Positions 22,023 to 34,223 of a DNA stretch of 64,000 bases are shown here, in pieces. The number at the start of each line of letters is the position of its first letter. The first letter of the stretch is position 1. Source of the stretch: Kalmusia sp. IMI 367209 (taxonomy: Eukaryota; Ascomycota; Dothideomycetes; Pleosporales; Didymosphaeriaceae); contig JAPEUQ010000007.1 of NCBI GenBank assembly GCA_027946365.1, forward strand, positions 1,550,001 to 1,614,000, written 5' to 3'. Under the pieces are notes generated by a model. The model ran no database searches, was not told the origin of the DNA, and worked only from the letters and a program-made list of their open reading frames with translations. Both the position numbers and the translations under genes were made by a program.

Positions 22023-22408
22023 GTCGCACTTGTAGCCGGTATCTGTGATATATGTTCAAAGTCAACGCGTGTCTACTTCAGTGTTGCGCCAAATAAAGAA
22101 CATAGAGAATTGTTGTTGTTGTTGTACTCCGTAGTGCATGCAAAGCGGGGAATCGGGCGAGCACAGCCCCAATCACTTCAAAGAAGTTAGTGGCTCAGCC
22201 CCTGCCCAAGGAATCTCCGCAACGTGAAGATCACCTCAACCTGTCCTCCGACAACCACGCCGCTCGCTCATCCCCGCTCAGGACACCAGTTCGCTCTACC
22301 TCACGTCACAGTTTCTGGCTTTGCGTGATTGTTTTTCGACGGACTCGTAGACGCTCTTCACCCGCACTCGTCGCCGCAAGAAACAGAATCGACGTAGACC
22401 GTAACAAG
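22023..22408. other. Intergenic with short TTG microsatellite
   Basis: A (TTG)5 tract lies at about 22110-22124. The rest is the 5' flank of the SH3 protein gene. Confidence 0.5.
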
Positions 22409-23164
22409 ATGGCCGACGGCTTCAACAATGCGATGATCAACAGATCGCTGAGGGCGATCAAAACTGTAAGACATACGCGGAAGTATTTCGTACACACGTT
22501 CTGATAATTGCTGCAGGAGCTCGAATTCCTCGTCGACTCAAATGTCATTTCCCAGCAACAGTACGACACCATCTTCAACCAGCTCCCCGCGAGTGCTACC
22601 TCTGCGCGTGCCCTACCCGCCGTTCCTACCCAGCAGATGTCTAGCCTGAGCGTGAACACCCCCGAGCCCGAGAAGAAGACCAACGGTGTAGGCTACTACG
22701 CACAGAACAACGCCTCAAACCCGCCCCCACCTGCCTATCCTACGCCGCCTGCAGCCCCTGTCGGCCCGCCCGCGCTCTGCCACGCAACCGCCATGTATCA
22801 GTACAACGCCCAAGACGCTGGGGACCTTGCGCTCATGCCCAATGACAAGATCGTCGTCACCGAATACATGAACAACGAGTGGTGGAAGGGCCGCAACGAC
22901 CGCACCGGTAACGAGGGTATCTTCCCGGCCAGCTACGTCCGTCGCGAGGAGAAGTCGGTCATGCCTATCGGCCCTGCCCAGACCAATTATGGAAACATGC
23001 CGCTGGACGTTTCGAATGGTGCTGTCAGCCAGCAGAACAACAACCCGCATGAGCCGAGCAAGTTTGAGGAGGGCGGCAAGAAGTTCGGCAAAAAGCTTGG
23101 TAACGCTGCTGTCTTCGGTGCTGGCGCCACGATTGGTAGCAAGATTGTGAACGGCATTTTCTAG
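22409..23164 (+). CDS. SH3-domain protein, LSB1/PIN3-like actin regulator
   Basis: Predicted 234-aa protein: exon 1 22409-22465 (19 codons), a 51-bp intron (GTAAGA..CTGCAG), exon 2 22517-23164. The N-terminal helix MADGFNNAMINRSLRAIKTELEFL matches the yeast Lsb1/Pin3 start. A Pro-rich linker (PPPPAYPTPP) precedes one SH3 domain at about residues 110-165, with ALYxY-like AMYQYNAQDAGDLAL, the WWKG tryptophan pair and the GIFPASYV end. The tail is Gly/Lys-rich and ends in AVFGAGATIGSKIVNGIF. In yeast these proteins bind Las17/WASP and influence actin patches and prion formation. The length is normal (yeast relatives 215-241 aa). Confidence 0.88.
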
Positions 23165-23789
23165 GTTAATATCTGTTCATGTTGGCATATGGTTCATACT
23201 ACCCTTTAGTGTTTGGCGTTTCGGGAAGGATAATCTCATGGGCACGGTTTATGCTATTGCGGGGCTTCGGAATTACAGTCTTGGAAGATGGGCTTCATCA
23301 GAATGGCATTTTATATTTGATTCTAGCGTTGCAGTCACATTTTCCGTCTCCTCACCATCTCGGTCTCATCTTCGTTCACCGATAGTTGCAGTGCTCATGT
23401 CCATATAGGGACTCGCCGCACCTCTTTGTAGCCACTGTTCGTCCCTGCTTAACACAACTGTTCATTGCTGTTGATAGTTCAGCATCAACAGAACGCCGAA
23501 TGCGCCATTGGCGGCACCTTATAGCTGTTCGCGAGGCTGTAGCACGCCAGTAGCTCGATGCAGCCTATCATTGAATCGCTTCTTCCCAGCGAGGAAGACC
23601 CTTCACATATGGCCCTCTCAAAGACACAGCCAAACGTCACTGTTTGCGTTTTAGTGGTGCTTGATCTTTACGCGTTTTGAACTACCTCAATCTTTATTCA
23701 CAGTACCACCACCTCGTTCTCGCTCATATACAGCTGCGCTCATGAATTGTACGCTCTTTCCCTGAGCGCGGTCTACCAACACTTCAAGC
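23165..23789. other. Intergenic, nothing recognised
   Basis: 625 bp between two plus-strand genes. Confidence 0.4.
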
Positions 23790-25202
23790 ATGCTTGAGAC
23801 TAGCTCACAGCAGAGCCCAAACTTTTCGCGGCCCCTTGAAGGACCGGCCGCATCAGGGTCGCAAACAGGACTTGCTAGGACTTCGACAGACAAGAGCCGA
23901 GTGGGTGCGAGCACTTCTAAGAACGACCACGAGAAATCAGATAGAAGACGTCGAATCTCTACGTATTACGCCCATGCAGTAGTCACCTTCCATACCTTCG
24001 GCATCCCGTTATCCTCTGGGCTGTATCTCGAGTACTACTTCAACACACTGTTCAGGACGATGCCGTTGAAGTATCTTTCTTTGATATTCGGCATACAGTA
24101 TGTTGGAATATTCGCCATGGAAGAGATTGCAGCACACGCGTACGGGTGGAAACGCTGGCGTTGGACCGTCTTGTCTTCTTGCTTCGTGCTTCTCATTACT
24201 CACATTGCTATGGCACTTGGCGCAAAGCCATGGTGGGGCTTCTTCCTCACCCGCCTGTTAACCGGAGCATGTCTAGGCTTTCTACGCAGCTTGAGTTTGC
24301 GCTGCCTCGCATCGCACTACAACGACGATGTCGCCTTCGTCTCAACGCAAAGCGGTGCTGCGGGTATGGCGGGAAGTCTCTCACATTTGCTCTTAGCGTG
24401 GGCAACATTACGGAAAGAGAGATATTACGTTTTAGTCAAGTTGAATATAGGCGTAGTCATGACAACACTCTTCCTCGCACTTGCCTGTATGAAAAGGGCG
24501 ACAAAAGGGGGCGAAGGCGAAGCGTCGAAACCAGGCCGCAAAGTGTTGATACTGAGACACCGTCAGTCATCCAACAACACACCTTCCCAACCGGAGAAGG
24601 AAGTTCCACGGGGTCACTCTATACTAGGTAACAGCTTCTTGGTTACTGGCTACCTCCTTGTCTTCTTCAGCACCTTCGTCTGGCCTACTTTTTTCCCTCT
24701 CCTTCTTTGTAGTCGCCCCATCTACGAATTCCCAGAGTACGCTTCATACTGGCTTTTCGGCACATTCGGGGCGGCGATCCCCACCGCCACCTGCTTTTCT
24801 CACAAGCGGCCGCGCCTAGGATTCGGGGCCGTAAATACGTTCACAGCGGCGGCCATTTTTGCAGGATTTCTTATATTGACAGCTGCTTGGATACAAAACT
24901 ACTGGATCTGGGGGTTCATCAGCATTCTGTATGGTCTTTGCTTGGGGTCTTTGCTAGCACTATACAGGAAAGTGCTTGATCTCTTGCTCCGGGATAGGGG
25001 CGACTGGCTTGAACGTATCTTTGTTCCCGTGGGAATGGGTATTTCTGCATTTGGTGGAATTAATCTTGCTGGGTTTCTTATCGATGCGACTGGCGACTCT
25101 TCGGTTGTGATGACAGTTATTGGTGGTTTGATGATCGTGGGTGGGATTTGTATGGGGGTGGGCAAGGGGCTGAAGTATCCAGTGAGATATGTTGTGATTT
25201 GA
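23790..25202 (+). CDS. MFS-like membrane protein, unknown substrate
   Basis: Intronless 470-aa protein. A hydrophilic, Ser-rich N-terminal tail of about 55 residues is followed by roughly ten to twelve hydrophobic helices, split by a basic loop near residues 230-275 (MKRATKGGEG...RHRQSSNN). Helix 1 (FHTFGIPLSSGLYLEYYF) and the two-lobe arrangement resemble monocarboxylate-carrier-type MFS proteins of fungi, but the classical motif A after helix 2 is absent or strongly altered. The last helices contain Gly-rich GMGISAFGGINLAGF and VIGGLMIVGGICMGVG. The assignment to MFS rests on overall topology and is moderate. Confidence 0.7.
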   Translation: MLETSSQQSPNFSRPLEGPAASGSQTGLARTSTDKSRVGASTSKNDHEKSDRRRRISTYYAHAVVTFHTFGIPLSSGLYLEYYFNTLFRTMPLKYLSLIFGIQYVGIFAMEEIAAHAYGWKRWRWTVLSSCFVLLITHIAMALGAKPWWGFFLTRLLTGACLGFLRSLSLRCLASHYNDDVAFVSTQSGAAGMAGSLSHLLLAWATLRKERYYVLVKLNIGVVMTTLFLALACMKRATKGGEGEASKPGRKVLILRHRQSSNNTPSQPEKEVPRGHSILGNSFLVTGYLLVFFSTFVWPTFFPLLLCSRPIYEFPEYASYWLFGTFGAAIPTATCFSHKRPRLGFGAVNTFTAAAIFAGFLILTAAWIQNYWIWGFISILYGLCLGSLLALYRKVLDLLLRDRGDWLERIFVPVGMGISAFGGINLAGFLIDATGDSSVVMTVIGGLMIVGGICMGVGKGLKYPVRYVVI

Positions 25203-26417
25203 GTTGGAGAAATATTTGTTTGCTGCTGGTTCCAGTTATTTTTTTAAGTGAAGATTTTCAGGACCGACGAGAAGCTTGGATCTTTTCCTTAGAGTTCCTT
25301 ACGAGATAGAAGCGTGGCGAAACAACAATTGAAGGCAACGCGTTGCCCTGTCATGACTGAGTTTCTAGTGCATCTGTGTTCTTATTGACCACTGACGTTG
25401 ATGTTGGTATTGCAATATCTCAAGATACAGTGTAATTACGCGTTTCTGTTCACGTCTATCCTCGTGTCTTTGTCGAGATAGTATATAGTCCCAATGAAAC
25501 CTCTTACCCCACCATTCCGCGTGTCTGTTCAGTATCACAAACCACTGTTACTCCATTAGCACTTGTAATGCTTAAAGCAACATCCACTCAGCCTCTTCAC
25601 TCTAAAATGTCTACCTTTACTACTTCTATGCTGACCTAGCTCGACAACGACGACCGCACTGTCTGCAGGTGTGAATGATGAGTGCGATGGTCCGTACGCT
25701 CGGAGAAGATGGGATGAAAAGAACGAACGGCTGTGCCCAGAGAGCTTCCTGGTAACACGGCAAGCTTGATGTTGGGAATGAGAGGATATCTTCAAGGTCA
25801 TAACTCAACAAGGAGGTGAACTCAGGACTGGGCAAATAGGATAGCTCTACGGCCTTTCGTTGGAGCGATGGTGGGAACAATATAACTCCACTTGGCTACA
25901 GACGAACAAGAGGAACACGTGTTTCCACTTCCAATAGCTAAGTTTCTACATGGAGCTCCAGACGCTGGTCCAGAAAGCCTGAGACCTCAATTCCATCCAT
26001 AAAGCGCGCATGGGAGTGTGACGTCATTATGCGACACACGCGTAGAAGCGCGTCAAAGGTATCAGAAGCTGCGGAATAGTATGGAAGAAATCTTTGGATG
26101 GTGTGTGTTGAGGTTTGTAGACATAGTCTCCGTAAGGCAGTAGAGTATGTGGGGATAGCGAGGCGACAGAACATGGATGGTTAACACGAACGATGAGCTA
26201 GGGTCCGTGCGCCGACGCGCCAAGTCGTGCCTGCACATTATTCTGGTCCACAGCAATCCCTCGTCTGCTTATCCACCGCCTCCTCATACCCCGACGCGCC
26301 TGGCTTAGCCATCGTTCAAAACACCCGCACGCATCGGCATTCAAACGACCTCTCAATCTATAATCCGCATAGAGATTCTTGCACAACCACACGCCGCGTC
26401 CGGCCCAAACGGGCAAC
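25203..26417. other. Long intergenic region upstream of the ISWI gene
   Basis: 1.2 kb. A minus-strand ATG frame 26174-25938 (78 codons, Leu/Arg-rich) is the most protein-like, but no splice partner, family or signal supports it, so it is not called. Confidence 0.4.
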
Positions 26418-29400
26418 ATGGCTCCCTCGCGAACTCGCAATGTTGATTCGGATGGCCCTTCGACGGCTGACGTCTCGGCCAATGAAGATGTCGAAATGAA
26501 GGACGTCAACGAGCGGGTGAACGGGTTCCAAAAGTTTGGCGTATGTATTTCTCTTTCATCGCCGCGCCCCTTCCTTGGTGAAGGTTGAATGCGCGCGGGG
26601 GCGTATAATGGAACAAACGCGCTAATATTGGTTTATAGTACTATCAAGACACGCCCGACTATACTGTAAACCCCACTGCCACCCCGCTAGACACGCTCCA
26701 GCAACTGACCTCACCTCAGGACTCAGATACCAACCCGAACACAACAGCTAGCAGTGTAGCCGGTGACGCGCCAGCAGACGGTCGGAAGCGTAGAACAGAA
26801 GCCATCAACATGCGCAAGAGCATATATGGTAAAAAGCACGACAGGTTAGGCGCATCAAAGGTACATTTCCACGCCATCCTTCAATCGCGGATACATGTAT
26901 GGAGAGCTAACGCGTGTTGCGCCCACAGGAGGATGACACGATCCGCCGTTTTCGATACCTGCTTGGTCTGACTGATTTGTTCCGCCACTTCATCGACACG
27001 AACCCTAATCCGCGCATCAAAGAAGTCCTCGCCGAGATCGACCGTGAAGATGCCGAAGAGGAGACAAAAGTAAAGACTAGCAAGGTGCGCAAGGGCGGCG
27101 CAGCTGCGGAACGTCGTCGCAAGACCGAACAGGAAGAGGACGCCGAGCTAGTGCGGGAAGAGAAACATGGCGGCCATAATGAGACAGTGTTCCGAGAGTC
27201 TCCTGGATACGTCAAGGGAGGAACTATGCGCGACTACCAGATCGCAGGTCTGAACTGGCTGATTTCTCTGCACGAGAATGGTATATCCGGGATTCTGGCC
27301 GACGAGATGGGTCTCGGCAAGACGTTGCAGACCATCTCATTCATCGGTTATCTGCGCTTCATTCGCGGTATACATGGCCCCCATCTTGTGGCCGTGCCGA
27401 AATCGACCTTAGATAACTGGAAGCGCGAGTTCGCCAAATGGGTACCAGAGATTGATGTACTCGTGCTACAGGGCCAAAAGGAAGAACGAGCGGACCTGAT
27501 TCGGGACCGGCTCGAAGACGAGAAGTTCGATGTGTGCATCACCAGTTACGAAATGATTCTCCGCGAGAAGTCACACTTGAAGAAGTTCGCTTGGCAATAT
27601 ATCATTATCGACGAGGCGCATCGTATCAAAAATGAGGAGTCGTCGCTTGCACAGATTATTCGGATGTTCAATTCGCGAAATCGCCTACTCATCACTGGTA
27701 CCCCGCTTCAGAACAATCTCCACGAACTGTGGGCGCTGCTCAATTTCCTGCTGCCCGATGTCTTTGGCGATGCTTCCGCGTTTGACGATTGGTTCTCGAA
27801 TCAAGACGAGGACTCCGACACCGTCGTTCAGCAGCTACATAAAGTACTTCGACCCTTCCTCCTGCGCCGTGTCAAGGCCGATGTGGAAAAGTCATTACTT
27901 CCCAAGAAAGAGGTCAATCTGTACATTGGCATGTCTGACATGCAGGTGAACTGGTACAAAAAGATTCTTGAGAAAGATATTGATGCAGTCAACGGTGCTG
28001 CTGGTAAAAAGGAGTCCAAGACCCGCTTGCTCAATATTGTCATGCAGTTGCGAAAATGCTGCAATCATCCCTATCTGTTTGAGGGTGCCGAGCCTGGACC
28101 GCCGTACACAACCGACGAGCACTTGGTCAATAACGCGGCGAAGATGATTATGCTAGACAAATTGTTGAAGCGCATGAAGGCCCAGGGTAGCAGAGTGCTC
28201 ATCTTTTCTCAGATGAGTCGTCTTCTTGACATTCTTGAGGACTATGCAGTCTTCCGCGATTACAAATACTGCCGAATTGACGGATCAACCGCCCACGAGG
28301 ATCGTATTGCTGCCATCGACGATTATAACAAAGAGGGCTCGGAGAAGTTTCTCTTCCTTCTTACCACTCGTGCTGGTGGTTTGGGTATTAACTTGACGAC
28401 CGCCGACATTGTTGTGCTTTTCGATAGCGACTGGAACCCTCAGGCCGATTTGCAGGCTATGGACCGTGCTCATCGTATTGGCCAAACTAAACAGGTCTAC
28501 GTGTACCGCTTCGTGACTGAGAATGCTATCGAGGAGAAGGTCCTTGAGCGTGCTGCGCAGAAGCTGCGTCTTGATCAGCTCGTCATTCAACAAGGCCGAG
28601 CACAACAACCAGTCAAGAATGCTGCCGGCAAGGATGAGCTTCTTACTATGATCCAACACGGTGCTGAGAAGGTCTTCAAATCCCAAGGAGCTATCGGTCC
28701 CGTCTCTGGATCCGGTGACATTACTGAAGATGATTTTGAGGCGATCATGAAGCGTGGAGAGGAGCGAACCCAGGAGCTCAACAACAAGTACGAGAAGCTA
28801 GGCTTGGATGATCTTCAGAAATTTACGTCAGACTCTGCGTACGAGTGGAACGGAGAAACATTCCAGCCCCGCAAAAAGGATATTGGTTTGAGCTGGATCA
28901 ATCCTTCAAAGCGTGAACGAAAAGAAATTGGATATTCGATGGATAAGTACTATCGTCAAGCACTCCAGACCGGTGGGCGTACCGAGGCAAAACATTCTAG
29001 GATGCCTCGTGCGCCAAAGCAAGTCACAATCCACGACTACCAGTTCTTTCCTCCAAAGTTGGCCGAGCTACAAGACAAGGAGACGGCTTGGTACCGAAAA
29101 GAAAACAATCTCAAAGCGCCGCTCCCGGACGGGCCTGATGAGGACTTGGAGACCCGCGAGGCTGACCAGCAGCTTGCGCAACAAGAGATCGACAATGCCG
29201 AGCCTTTGACTGAGGAAGAGAAGGCAGAGAAGGAGCGATTGATTAATAAAGGCTTCCCAGAATGGAATAAACGTGACTTCCAGCAGTTTTTGAACGGCTC
29301 AGCGAAATACGGCCGCACTAATTACGAGGGCATCTCGGAAGAGGTCGACGGCAAGACCGCAGATGAGATAGCAGAGTACGCCAAGGTGTTCTGGAAGAAG

Positions 29401-30057
29401 TACAAGGACCTCGACAACTGGCAAAAGCACCTCGGTGTTATCGAAGAAGGTGAACAACGAGTGCGCCAGTCAGAAGAGAAGAAAATTCTGTTGGCCAAGA
29501 AGGTCGGCATGTATCGGATGCCGCTGCAACAGATGGTGATCAAGTACACGGTGTCTACCACAAACAAAAAGGTGTACACTGAAGAGGAGGACCGTTTCTT
29601 ACTCGTCATGCTCAACAAGCACGGTGTGGAAGGCGATACCATCTACGAGAAAATCCGCGAAGAGATCCGCGAGTCCCCATTATTCCGCTTCGATTGGTTC
29701 TTCCTCAGCCGAACGCCCCAGGAAATCGGTCGTCGATGCAACACGCTCATTTCAACTGTAGTGCGTGAGCTCGGCGGCGGCGACATGAAGAACGGCAAGG
29801 GCAAGCGGACGCTGGACGAGGAGGAGGAGACGGAGGATGAGGAGGAGGTTCCCGTCAAGAAGAAGGCCAAGAACGGTGTTAAGGTTTGTACCCTCGTAAC
29901 TGGCTAAAAGAATCAAGTTAACATTTTGCAGAACAAGCAGCTTGACAACGTCAAGGCTAAGGGCTCTCCAGCCTCGGCATCTACCTCCCGAGCCACAAGT
30001 GTTGTATCGAACGGCTCGGCGCCCGCTAAGGGGAAGGGTAGGGGTAAGAAGAAATAA
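26418..30057 (+). CDS. ISWI: ISWI-type chromatin-remodelling ATPase
   Basis: Predicted 1141-aa SNF2-family ATPase from exons 26418-26540, 26639-26860, 26929-29883 and 29932-30057, all phase 0. The Walker A DEMGLGKT is at residues about 240-247 and the DEAH box at about 343-346. The C-lobe contains RAGGLGINL and the arginine-finger region [18 protein letters not shown]. The HAND-SANT-SLIDE module that reads linker DNA follows: SANT with [15 protein letters not shown] near residue 890, SLIDE with [17 protein letters not shown] near 998-1060. An acidic stretch ([10 protein letters not shown]) and a small basic last exon (GKGRGKKK) close it. The protein slides and spaces nucleosomes in the nucleus. 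Its length is as in yeast Isw1/Isw2; which paralog it represents is not settled. Confidence 0.96.
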
Positions 30058-30580
30058 GTCATCACTAGGAGGCTGTTGTGCTTTTCATGTTTGTTTCTCC
30101 AGAGCTTATCAGGCGGCGTTCTGGTGTAGTATGGTCAAGAGGTATTACCAAGGCTTGTTCAAGGCATGGGCTGGCGCGGGGAGGAACTATCTTTTACAGT
30201 ACAGATGTCACTGTGTCTTGTGCCGTGTGAAGCTTGTCCAAATAGTATGTTAGATAGCGTACTGTAGTGTAATTATACATTCAGTTTCGGTAAAAATTTC
30301 AGACTTTGCAGCGCCCATCGCATGCTGGAAGCCATGCGCCACTCGTGCTATTGATGATTGACTGTGGTATCAGGGTATCAACATTCGTGTTGCATCATCT
30401 ACTGGTACATCTATCCATGCAAGCAAGCTATGCAAGCTGAGCTTCCCATCCCCCGATGCATCTCAAAGGGCCTCAAGACATGACGTTCCTCGACCCTTAG
30501 TCGGTGCGCTATTCATCACCTCCATGCATTCGCAATGCGCTGATCATACCCGCGATCCTGGTCTTCTCCCGTCCCGATTT
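30058..30580. other. Intergenic between convergent genes
   Basis: 3' flanks of the ISWI and GET3 genes; no gene recognised. Confidence 0.4.
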
Positions 30581-31722
30581 CTACTCGGGCGGCTGATACG
30601 GCTTGACGAGCATCTCGCTGAACCTACACATTATTAGCAACTATCTTCAACAGAAAAGCAAAGCCAAGCACTCACATCTCCAACCTCTCCTTGCCTCGTA
30701 CCTCTTCGGTAAGCAACGGCATCTTCACCACGTTGAAATCCTCATACAACTCCCCAATCTGGTCCAAATACTTCTTCTGCATCTTCCGCCGCGCGTTGCA
30801 CTGCTCGCAGGGGTTGTCCTTCTTGGGGAACAGCAACTGGTTCACCACAATAGCATGGGTATCAATCTCATAGCTGTTCAGCTCCTGAATCATGCGCTCC
30901 GTCTCATACAGACTCAGAAACTCGGATATGCACACGCACACAAATGTCGTCATGTCGGCATTCTTAAATTGCTCGTTGACCTCGCTTATGGTCGCGCGCA
31001 GCGTCTCCATCTTCTCGATGAGCTCGTCCATGGACGCGCCGTTGGGCAGGCGGCCGCCTGCGCCGAGGAAGCCGTTGAGCATGGGGCCGAATTGACGGGA
31101 GAGCTGGGAGATCTTGGACAGCGCTTTCTCCATTACGGTCGGGAATTGGAGGAAGCGGAGGGTGTGGCCGGTGGGTGCGGTGTCGAAGATGATGACTTCG
31201 TAGGAGAGGGATTTGACTTGCTTGAGGACTTCGGCGAAGGACATGGCTTCGTCTACGCCGGGAATCTGCTTGCTATCAGCGCTTGGCTCATGATTTGAGT
31301 TTAGGATTTGTTAGGAGGGTGGGTAGAGCGTACGGAGAAAGCTAAGTCCTGCATCATGTTGCCCATCCGCCCAATCCCGCCATCGCCTCCTCCGCGCTCT
31401 CTCCGCCTTGCGCAAGAAGATCCTGGATACTTCCGTTCGGATCGATCTCCATGGCGCTCAAGTTATCAAAGCCCTCCACAAGCCGCGCATCTTTCCCGAA
31501 CTTCTGGTTGAAAGCGTCGCTGAGGTTGTGCGCGGGGTCGGTCGAGATGAGAAGGACAGATTTGCGGTGCTTAGCAAGCTGGATGGCGAGCGAACAGGAC
31601 GTGGTGGTCTTGCCTACGCCGCCTTTGCCGCCGACGAAGATCCAGCGCAGCGTCTTCTGGTCGAGGATGGATTGGAGCGTGGGCTCCATGACGTCGTCGT
31701 CGAGGACCACGGCGTTCGCCAT
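30581..31722 (-). CDS. GET3: GET3 / ArsA-type ATPase of tail-anchored protein insertion, one-base slip in exon 1
   Basis: Exons 31722-31334, 31265-30676 and 30623-30581; introns of 68 and 52 bp. The repaired length is 340 aa, normal for Get3. The deviant P-loop [10 protein letters not shown] is at residues 31-40; switch motifs are [10 protein letters not shown] and [12 protein letters not shown]. The dimer zinc-binding CxxC is in [13 protein letters not shown], and the end is [13 protein letters not shown]. The protein carries tail-anchored proteins in the cytosol to the ER receptor Get1/Get2. Exon 1 is one base short: AMAGLGG runs into a stop, while the following MMQDLAFS is in another frame. 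One extra G near 31366-31378 repairs it. Because everything else is intact, an assembly error is likely. Confidence 0.93.
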
Positions 31723-32318
31723 GATGGAGGTAGTGGGTGTAGCTTTACGGTCGAGGAATGGTGACGAGGTGAGAGCGTGAAGGTGTACGTGTTTACAGGT
31801 GCGATCGCGGTTCGTGCCTTCGCTGGGGAGGGTTCGAGAAGCTTCGGAGGGGTTATTCGAGGGACTGCGCGAGCGGAACGTGCCAAAGTTAGGCAAGAGC
31901 ACTTAGGGTACCTATAGGGTATTTTACACAGAATTTTTATTTTCCCCGGATAAGAAACGATGGTCAAAAATGTAGTTTTGGGCTGGGATATTGAGGCTCT
32001 GGGAAAACACTGGTGCGTGAATCATGGGGCAACGGCTACGTCAGTGCGTAAACCCCGCCGCCACGCGCGCCTTTGCATGCGATCGGCATGCATTGCAGTG
32101 GGTAGGAGAACTACACACTATATAATTGTAATTCTGTCTACAGTATTTAGTATATGTATGATCGAGATTCGGGCTTGCGAGAATAATGCTTGCGACTGTA
32201 CAAAATTATAAGAGAAGGATTGCCAGAACGATGCACACCTCAGGGGCGTTCAGAAGCTCGTTATATCTACATTCATCTTCATAATTCGTGCGCCTAACAC
32301 ATACAATCGGTCAACGTC
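31723..32318. other. Intergenic
   Basis: Promoter side of GET3 and 3' flank of the amidase gene; no gene recognised. Confidence 0.4.
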
Positions 32319-34223
32319 TTAAAAATCTCTCTTAAATAAGATTTCACCACCCGTGATACCACTCTGCCCAGCCTGCGCCTCCTTGAGTATCCCAGCGTGA
32401 TACAGATCCCCAATCAGACTAAAGAGCATGCCGTCGCACCCTTTGGCGGCCATGAAGTTGATTGCCACGGGTAGATACTCTGTATGATTGGTGATACTCG
32501 ATTCGTACGGCACCTCTCCAATGGGCACCACGAAGTCTGGTGCTTCAGAGAAGCCCGACATACTGTTCCTCCCAAACCCAGCTGGAGGCTTCGGATCATC
32601 CAAATACACATTCCTCGGGGAGGGTATCGATCCATCAGTACCAACGTACAGCATCAAAGACTCGGAACATGTTGATTCCGAAGGAGGCAAAATAGACTTG
32701 TTGAACCAGGACATGAAGACTGTTTTGTTGGCGCGAGCCGCGTCGAGTGTTTGCGGGGTGGTCAGGCCATAGTTCCATCGCACCTTTGGGACAGGATCGA
32801 TAAAGGGCGTGCGACCGTTATGCTGTAAGGCGTATTTGGCAAAGAAGGGATCCCGGACGAGGGGTATTTGCTCTTTAGTTATGAACACAGCATATGTTTC
32901 ATTGAACATGATTTCTGAGGGAAGAAGAGTAGGATTCTCAGCCTTCCATGCTGTGGAGAGATTGAGGGGCGTGGTAGTAGCGTTAAGGAACGAAGTTAGA
33001 TTGGCAAGGAAGTCAATTGCGAGGCCAGCACCGGGTGTTGTTGCTTCAGTAGGCCAGTATAGGGCTTTGATACTAGATGGGTACGCTGTTGTAAATGTGA
33101 TATTTGGTTCGTACATCACTTTTGCGGCTTCGGCCCAGAGTAACGGATTCCTGGCCAGGAGACCTGGTGTGTCGAGTGTTGGGCTTAGTGGCATAGTGTG
33201 CTCTAATCCTACAAGGCCGTGCGAGGGTCGGTTGCCGTAAACACCCTGCACTTGTGCTGGGTTACGCACGCTACCGCCTGTGTCTGACCCAAGAGAGATG
33301 TCTAGCCAAGAGTAGGCTGCTGTGGCTGCACCGCCACCGGAGGAAGAAGAAGAAGTGTCTTGATAGCCGTCGCCGCGCGGGTTGAAAGCTTCGTGATAGT
33401 CGACCCAATCTGCAGTAGCTACCTCCCCGTTCGCAAACTGGCTTGTAATCATCTTACCCACGATAATTGCTCCCGCATCGATGAGTTTCTGTACCGGTGT
33501 AGCAGTCGCATTTGCAGGCGGATATAACCAGTACCAAGCCCTGTTCCCATTTGACGTTCGCAAGCCTTTGATATCATAGATATCTTTGATGCCGATGCGC
33601 ACACCAGCTAATGGTTTCTCTTCAGTTTTGGTAAAGTATAGACGTGAAGGGACGGCGATGGCATGTTTTTGCCCGACGGTCCCTGCGGGAAGAACAGCGT
33701 ATGAGGAGTCGGAGGTGGCTATGACGGCTTCGGTGAAGGTTCCCTGGGTGTCGGAGTAGAGTCTCCATGCTTCGTAGACTTGACCGGTGGCGCTTAGGAA
33801 GTAAGGACCAGAAGGAAGATCGGTTTCGCCCGTGATAATAGTCGCAGAAGCGTTTGCAGATTTTGCAATGCTCGCTTGAATGTACAACGCTATAGGAGTT
33901 GGTTTTTGTCATATGTGAGGGATTGAGGATCTACCTGAGAGAAAAGCTTCTTGGAAGACATCATCTCCTTCTAGATATCGTGCCGATATCGAAGCGATAT
34001 CCGAAGTTTCGTATCCATCACTCTTCACCGCTGTGAATGGTACAAACAATTCGGTCCCAAATGAGCATCTCTTGACGACATCTGCTGATACAGTGGCAAT
34101 TACTTTAGGAGGAAGAAAGTACTGCACATCGCCCAATTCGACGGTAAACCCAGTTGATGTAGCCGCAGTGCTTACAATGGAGCTACACAATGAAAATAAA
34201 CCCAGAAGCGAACGAAGCTCCAT
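32319..34223 (-). CDS. Secreted amidase-signature enzyme
   Basis: Predicted 619-aa protein: exon 1 34223-33935, a 45-bp intron (GTAGAT..CTATAG), exon 2 33889-32319. The N-terminus [22 protein letters not shown] is a signal peptide. The amidase Ser-cisSer-Lys triad is visible: Lys in [14 protein letters not shown], the cis-Ser in [12 protein letters not shown] and the nucleophile in [15 protein letters not shown] non-catalytic N-terminal region of about 150 residues precedes the domain, as in fungal members of this type. Many N-x-S/T sites fit secretion. The family hydrolyses amide bonds; the substrate is unknown. The C-terminal part has [17 protein letters not shown]. Confidence 0.9.

Noticed and set aside
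25938..26174. 78-codon minus-strand ATG frame upstream of ISWI
   Set aside because: Fairly protein-like, but no splice partner, signal or family; too little to call.
30603..31298. 231-codon open frame antisense to GET3
   Set aside because: It lies wholly over GET3 exon 2 and an intron and is a codon-bias shadow.
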